This document shows, piece by piece, positions 61,331-64,000 of a DNA stretch of 64,000 nucleotides (positions are counted from its first letter, which is position 1; every line of letters begins with the position of its first letter). The DNA comes from Sphingobium algorifonticola (lineage in GTDB: Bacteria; Pseudomonadota; Alphaproteobacteria; Sphingomonadales; Sphingomonadaceae). Below the pieces are notes generated by a model that searched no databases, was not told the DNA's origin, and was given only the letters and a program-made list of their open reading frames with translations. Location: assembly GCF_004005485.1 (NCBI RefSeq), contig NZ_RZUL01000001.1:558001-622000 (forward strand), in the 5' to 3' direction. Position numbers and translations under genes: made by a program.

Positions 61331-61675
61331 ATAATGTCCCCCTGGATCAGTAATTTCCGGCTTTCTGGCTTCCGTCTCCTGTTGCCGCCGCGTGTCACCT
61401 GTCAGGCGCCGGGCCGCTTTCCCTGTTCAATGTGCCGCCGTTCATTCTCCGGCCATGCGTTCCCGAAGACGCTCCCGACGCCTCGCTATTTTCAGTGCGC
61501 GTGATGCCATCGCGCCGACATATTGTTTCCGTTTGAGGTCAACGAACGGGTTGGCAGTTTCCGCCACTGCTGTTCCCGACGCCTGAAGCGTAACAGAAAC
61601 AATCTTGCGGTTCTCGGGAATCTGCGGCACGAATAAGCAACATTGCGATGGATTCACGCATGAAAGGAACATATT
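61331..61675. other. 345-bp divergent regulatory region (TBDR / Lrp-family gene)
   Basis: No credible gene is seen. ATTGTTTC (61522-61529) and GAAACAAT (61596-61603) are inverted copies 66 bp apart in locally AT-richer DNA, a layout that a wrapping Lrp/AsnC regulator could use. A 76-codon reverse-strand frame (61442-61672) has no ribosome-binding site and no recognisable features. Confidence 0.5.
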
Positions 61676-62167
61676 TTGACGATTTCAGCCGCATTATCGC
61701 TGGATGATATTGATTTTCGAATCCTGAAAGAATTGTCGGCAGACGGGCGCGCGTCGGATGTGGCGGTCGGCGAACGCATCAACCTTTCCAGCAGCGCCGT
61801 CGCGCGACGGCGCAAGATGATGGAGGAATCGGGCATCATCGGCGGTTATAATGTGTCGGTGAATCTGATCGCGCTCGGCTTCAGCGGCGTGGTGCTGGTC
61901 GCGATCGAGCTGAACTCGCAGGCGGAAAATGTGCTCAACGAGTTCGAACAGGCGGTGATCAAATGCCCCTCGATGTCCTATTGCGGCTTCGTGTCGGGCG
62001 ATACCGATTTCATCATCATGATCCACGTCACGTCATTCAACGACTATGACAAGATCTACCGGCAGGAATTATCCATCCTGCCGCATGTCTCCAAAATCCG
62101 CAGCAGTTTCGTGATGCGCGAAGTGGCGCGGCGCACCAATCCGCCGACGATATTCGAACGGCGATAG
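61676..62167 (+). CDS. Lrp/AsnC-family transcriptional regulator with TTG start
   Basis: 163 residues. The TTG at 61676 is supported by AAAGGAAC ending 7 bp upstream and by the start of the family at LDDIDFRILKELSADGRASDVAVGERINLSSSAVARRRKMMEESG (helix-turn-helix, about 8-52). The RAM ligand-binding domain follows (GFSGVVLVAIELNSQ, GFVSGDTDFIIMIHVTSFNDYDKI). Lrp proteins sense amino acids. Being divergent from the TBDR and amidohydrolase genes, it likely controls them and its own synthesis. Confidence 0.92.
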   Translation: MTISAALSLDDIDFRILKELSADGRASDVAVGERINLSSSAVARRRKMMEESGIIGGYNVSVNLIALGFSGVVLVAIELNSQAENVLNEFEQAVIKCPSMSYCGFVSGDTDFIIMIHVTSFNDYDKIYRQELSILPHVSKIRSSFVMREVARRTNPPTIFERR

Positions 62168-62205
62168 CGCCTGGCAATGACAGTCGGCAATGTGTGGCCG
62201 ACGGC

Positions 62206-62655
62206 CTAACCGACGGCCTTCGTGGCCTTTGCCCGCGGATAGGGTACGAACTGGCCAAGCCCGATCGAACCGCGTTCGAACCGCGATCCGGTGTCGAACA
62301 GCCGCACGATATCGACATTGCACAGTTGCGACAGCGACGTCACGGTGATGAGCGCATCGCCCGTGCGCAGGAACGCGGCCCCCGATGCAGGGCGGTTCAC
62401 ATAGAGAACGCCGTTGTTGCCCTCATAGATGATCGCCGTTCCGCTGATGATCCGGCTGGAACGGATGTCGCGAAAGTTGATGCAGCTGACCGGCTCGCCC
62501 GCTTCCCGACCTGCGATCGCCTTGGCGAGCTTCGCCTCTCCCACCTCACGAATTTTCGACGATCCCTGCGCCTGCGCCCCGGTCGCCAATCCGCCGACCG
62601 TCGATACCGCCGCAAGCAACGCGGCAGAAAGCAGCACCTTGGAAAACTTCCGCAT
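62206..62655 (-). CDS. Small exported protein, unknown
   Basis: 149 residues from ATG at 62655, with GAGG 7 bp before it. Signal peptide to about GAQAQ. The mature part (KIREVGEAKLAKAIAGREAGEPVSCINFRDIRSSRIISGTAIIYE) has two cysteines (C in SCINF and LCNVD), possibly disulfide-bonded, and ends with a basic tail. I recognise it as a type of conserved hypothetical exported protein but cannot name a domain. It converges with the Lrp gene (38-bp gap). Confidence 0.75.
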   Translation of the reverse strand: MRKFSKVLLSAALLAAVSTVGGLATGAQAQGSSKIREVGEAKLAKAIAGREAGEPVSCINFRDIRSSRIISGTAIIYEGNNGVLYVNRPASGAAFLRTGDALITVTSLSQLCNVDIVRLFDTGSRFERGSIGLGQFVPYPRAKATKAVG

Positions 62656-62744
62656 CACATCACCTCGATCCGCGTTCGTAGCGAAAAACCCATAGCCGAT
62701 CCTTCCTGAATAAGCGATGACCGGATTCGAGGAGAGGAACTGCC

Positions 62745-63797
62745 ATGGCCTTGCGCTATCGCGTCGCGCTGGTCGGTTACGGACTGGCAGGGAAAGTGTT
62801 TCACGCGCCGCTCATCGCCGCGACGCCGGGCCTCGCCTTGCATTGCGTCGTCTCGCGCGATCCGGCGAAAGTGCATGCCGACTGGCCGGATGTCCGCGTC
62901 TATCCCGATCTTGGGGCCATGCTTGCCGATCCGGCGGTCGATCTGGTGGTTATCGCAACGCCCGATGCGCTGCACGCCACGCAGGCCGAAGCAGCGATTG
63001 CGGCGGGCAAGGCGGTCGTGATCGACAAGCCTTTCGCGCTGCGCCTTGCCGATGCGGAACGGCTGTGCGCCTTGGCGGCTGCGCGCGGCACTTTGCTGTC
63101 GGTCTTTCACAATCGCCGCTGGGACGGCGATTTCCTGACGCTGCGCGCGCTGATCGCGCAAGGGGCGCTGGGCAAGATCACGCTCTACGAATCGCACTTC
63201 GACCGTTTCCGGCCGGTGGTCGAGGATCGCTGGCGGGAACAGGCGGGCGCGGGCATATGGCCCAATCTCGGCCCGCATCTGGTCGATCAGGCGCTGGTCC
63301 TGTTCGGCATGCCATATGCCGTATCGGCGGACCTGACCGTGCTGCGGCCCGGTGGCGTCGCCCCCGACCATGCGCATGTCCAGCTGCTCTACCCCGACCT
63401 GCGCGTCATCCTACATGCCAGCATGGCCATGCCCCTCAGCACGCTGCGCTTTGCGGTACATGGCCTGGGCGGCAGTTTCCGCAGCGAGGGGCTGGACGTA
63501 CAGGAAGGCCAGTCCCGCGCGGGCATGACGCCGCTCGACGCGGGCTGGGGCGTGGCCGAGCATCCGGCCAGCCTCTATCGCGCGCAGCCCGATGCGACCG
63601 TCCGGGTTGAGCCGGTGCCGCTGATGCGCGGCGCCTATCCCGATTATTATGCCGGGATATGCGCGGCGCTGGCTGGTGACGGACCCAATCCCGTGACGGC
63701 GCAATCGGCACTCGACACGATGCGGGTGATGGACGCGGCGGAGCGCAGTGCCGCCGAAGGACGCGTGATTCCATGTCCAGCAGATAGTGACATTTGA
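62745..63797 (+). CDS. Gfo/Idh/MocA-family oxidoreductase
   Basis: 350 residues, GAGGAACTGCC before the ATG. The Rossmann N-domain ALVGYGLAGKVFHAPLI (9-25) has the GxGxxG nucleotide site, VIDKPFALRLADAERL carries the family lysine in the DKP motif, and GAGIWPNLGPHLVDQAL holds the catalytic-type histidine. It resembles YdgJ/YhhX-like members that oxidise sugars or inositols, but the substrate is not clear. It is 24 bp before the phhA start on the same strand. Confidence 0.9.
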   Translation: MALRYRVALVGYGLAGKVFHAPLIAATPGLALHCVVSRDPAKVHADWPDVRVYPDLGAMLADPAVDLVVIATPDALHATQAEAAIAAGKAVVIDKPFALRLADAERLCALAAARGTLLSVFHNRRWDGDFLTLRALIAQGALGKITLYESHFDRFRPVVEDRWREQAGAGIWPNLGPHLVDQALVLFGMPYAVSADLTVLRPGGVAPDHAHVQLLYPDLRVILHASMAMPLSTLRFAVHGLGGSFRSEGLDVQEGQSRAGMTPLDAGWGVAEHPASLYRAQPDATVRVEPVPLMRGAYPDYYAGICAALAGDGPNPVTAQSALDTMRVMDAAERSAAEGRVIPCPADSDI

Positions 63798-63821
63798 AAC
63801 TTTCTGTCGCATAGGCGGGCC

Positions 63822-64000
63822 ATGAGCACGCAATATGAACGCCCGCCCGAATCGGCAGCCGACTGGACCGTTCCACAGGACTGGGCGCGCTACACGGCGG
63901 ACGAGCATGCCATGTGGGACCGGCTGTTCGCGCGTCAGTCCGCCATGCTGCCCGGACGGGTGACGCCTGCCTTTCTTGAAGGGCTGGACGTTTTGCGGAT
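63822..64000 (+). CDS. phhA: Phenylalanine 4-monooxygenase (5' end only)
   Basis: Only 59 codons are visible before the window ends. The start MSTQYERPPESAADWTVPQDWARYTADEHAMWDRLF and the following SAMLPGRVTPAFLEGLDVLR match the N-terminus of bacterial phenylalanine hydroxylases, where W, YT-EH and LF-RQ are conserved. The iron- and pterin-dependent enzyme converts phenylalanine to tyrosine. The catalytic domain is outside the window, so the call rests on this stretch. Confidence 0.82.
   Translation, partial: MSTQYERPPESAADWTVPQDWARYTADEHAMWDRLFARQSAMLPGRVTPAFLEGLDVLR

Noticed and set aside
56543-61504. A 1653-codon forward open frame across two genes
   Set aside because: It is antisense to the amidohydrolase copy B and the TBDR, both with signal peptides, family motifs and ribosome-binding sites. 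Its translation is Arg/Gly/Asp-rich low-complexity text, as expected from the reverse of GC-rich codons.
61442-61672. 76-codon reverse frame in the TBDR/Lrp gap
   Set aside because: No ribosome-binding site and no recognisable motif; the basic C-terminal stretch is not convincing, and the frame would fill a needed promoter region.
1-64000. CRISPR array, insertion sequences, prophage or defence genes
   Set aside because: No regularly spaced repeats, transposase, integrase, phage structural or restriction/abortive-infection genes could be recognised on either strand.

Overview
The window is about 65% G+C and packed with TonB-dependent receptors (TBDRs), exported carbohydrate-active enzymes and alphaproteobacterial housekeeping genes (cpdR beside an N-formylglutamate amidohydrolase, glnD, mutS, two-domain maeB, ECF42 with YCII partners). 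Its style (tryptophan halogenase plus DUF6445 beside sugar TBDRs, SapC-family protein, REP-like CCCCGGCGAAAGCCGGGG palindrome) points to a sphingomonad (Sphingomonas/Sphingobium/Novosphingobium group). This placement is inferred from gene content, not from a marker gene.

Region 1 (1-14.4 kb) is a pectin/polygalacturonate utilisation locus. It holds a Tat-exported GH43 enzyme (cut by the left edge), an exported alpha/beta-hydrolase esterase, a large TBDR, a divergent PL1-type pectate lyase translationally coupled to a small cupin, and an operon kduI-kduD-kdgK-carboxylesterase. Beyond these lie a LacI-family regulator and a divergent pair made of a 2-keto-4-pentenoate-hydratase-like enzyme and an ExuT-like MFS transporter. 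The same palindrome, GACACCGGTGTC or a decayed copy, lies in front of each of the three transcription units and is the likely operator of the LacI protein. The pathway reads: depolymerise outside or in the periplasm, import by TBDR and MFS, convert the unsaturated uronate with KduI and KduD, phosphorylate KDG with KdgK. The KDPG aldolase is not in the window.

Region 2 (14.5-23.2 kb) is a second sugar locus. It has a flavin-dependent tryptophan-halogenase-family protein with a DUF6445 partner, an exported alpha/alpha-barrel glycosidase-like protein, a TBDR and a GH37 trehalase. LacI-type sites with the core AAACGATT lie before both the halogenase and the TBDR. Region 3 (23.2-29.1 kb) is metabolic and housekeeping: metC-like lyase, sseA-like sulfurtransferase, FeS-type photolyase, a proline-rich membrane protein, queF and an acyl-CoA thioesterase.

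Region 4 (29.1-36.7 kb) looks like a phytate or organophosphate locus: a tyrosine-phosphatase-fold exported enzyme, a TBDR, a beta-propeller phytase lipoprotein and a divergent acidic TBDR with a frameshift near its 3' end. Two back-to-back Pho-box-like sequences lie between phytase and TBDR. Region 5 (36.7-50.8 kb) is conserved core: HerA-like ATPase, glnD, mutS, maeB, a SapC-family gene, a candidate small RNA with a CTCCTCCC motif, an N-formylglutamate amidohydrolase, cpdR, dctA and tRNA-Val(GAC). Region 6 (50.8-54.9 kb) holds an aldehyde dehydrogenase and an ECF42 sigma factor operon with two YCII-type proteins.

Region 7 (54.9-64 kb) has two tandem, partly near-identical exported M20 amidohydrolases, another TBDR, a divergent Lrp/AsnC regulator, a small exported protein, a Gfo/Idh/MocA oxidoreductase and the start of a phenylalanine 4-hydroxylase gene. 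Two TBDR-to-enzyme junctions carry an intrinsic terminator, and two further same-strand junctions (one after a TBDR, one between the amidohydrolases) carry a strong hairpin without a U-tract. No insertion sequence, prophage or CRISPR array was seen.
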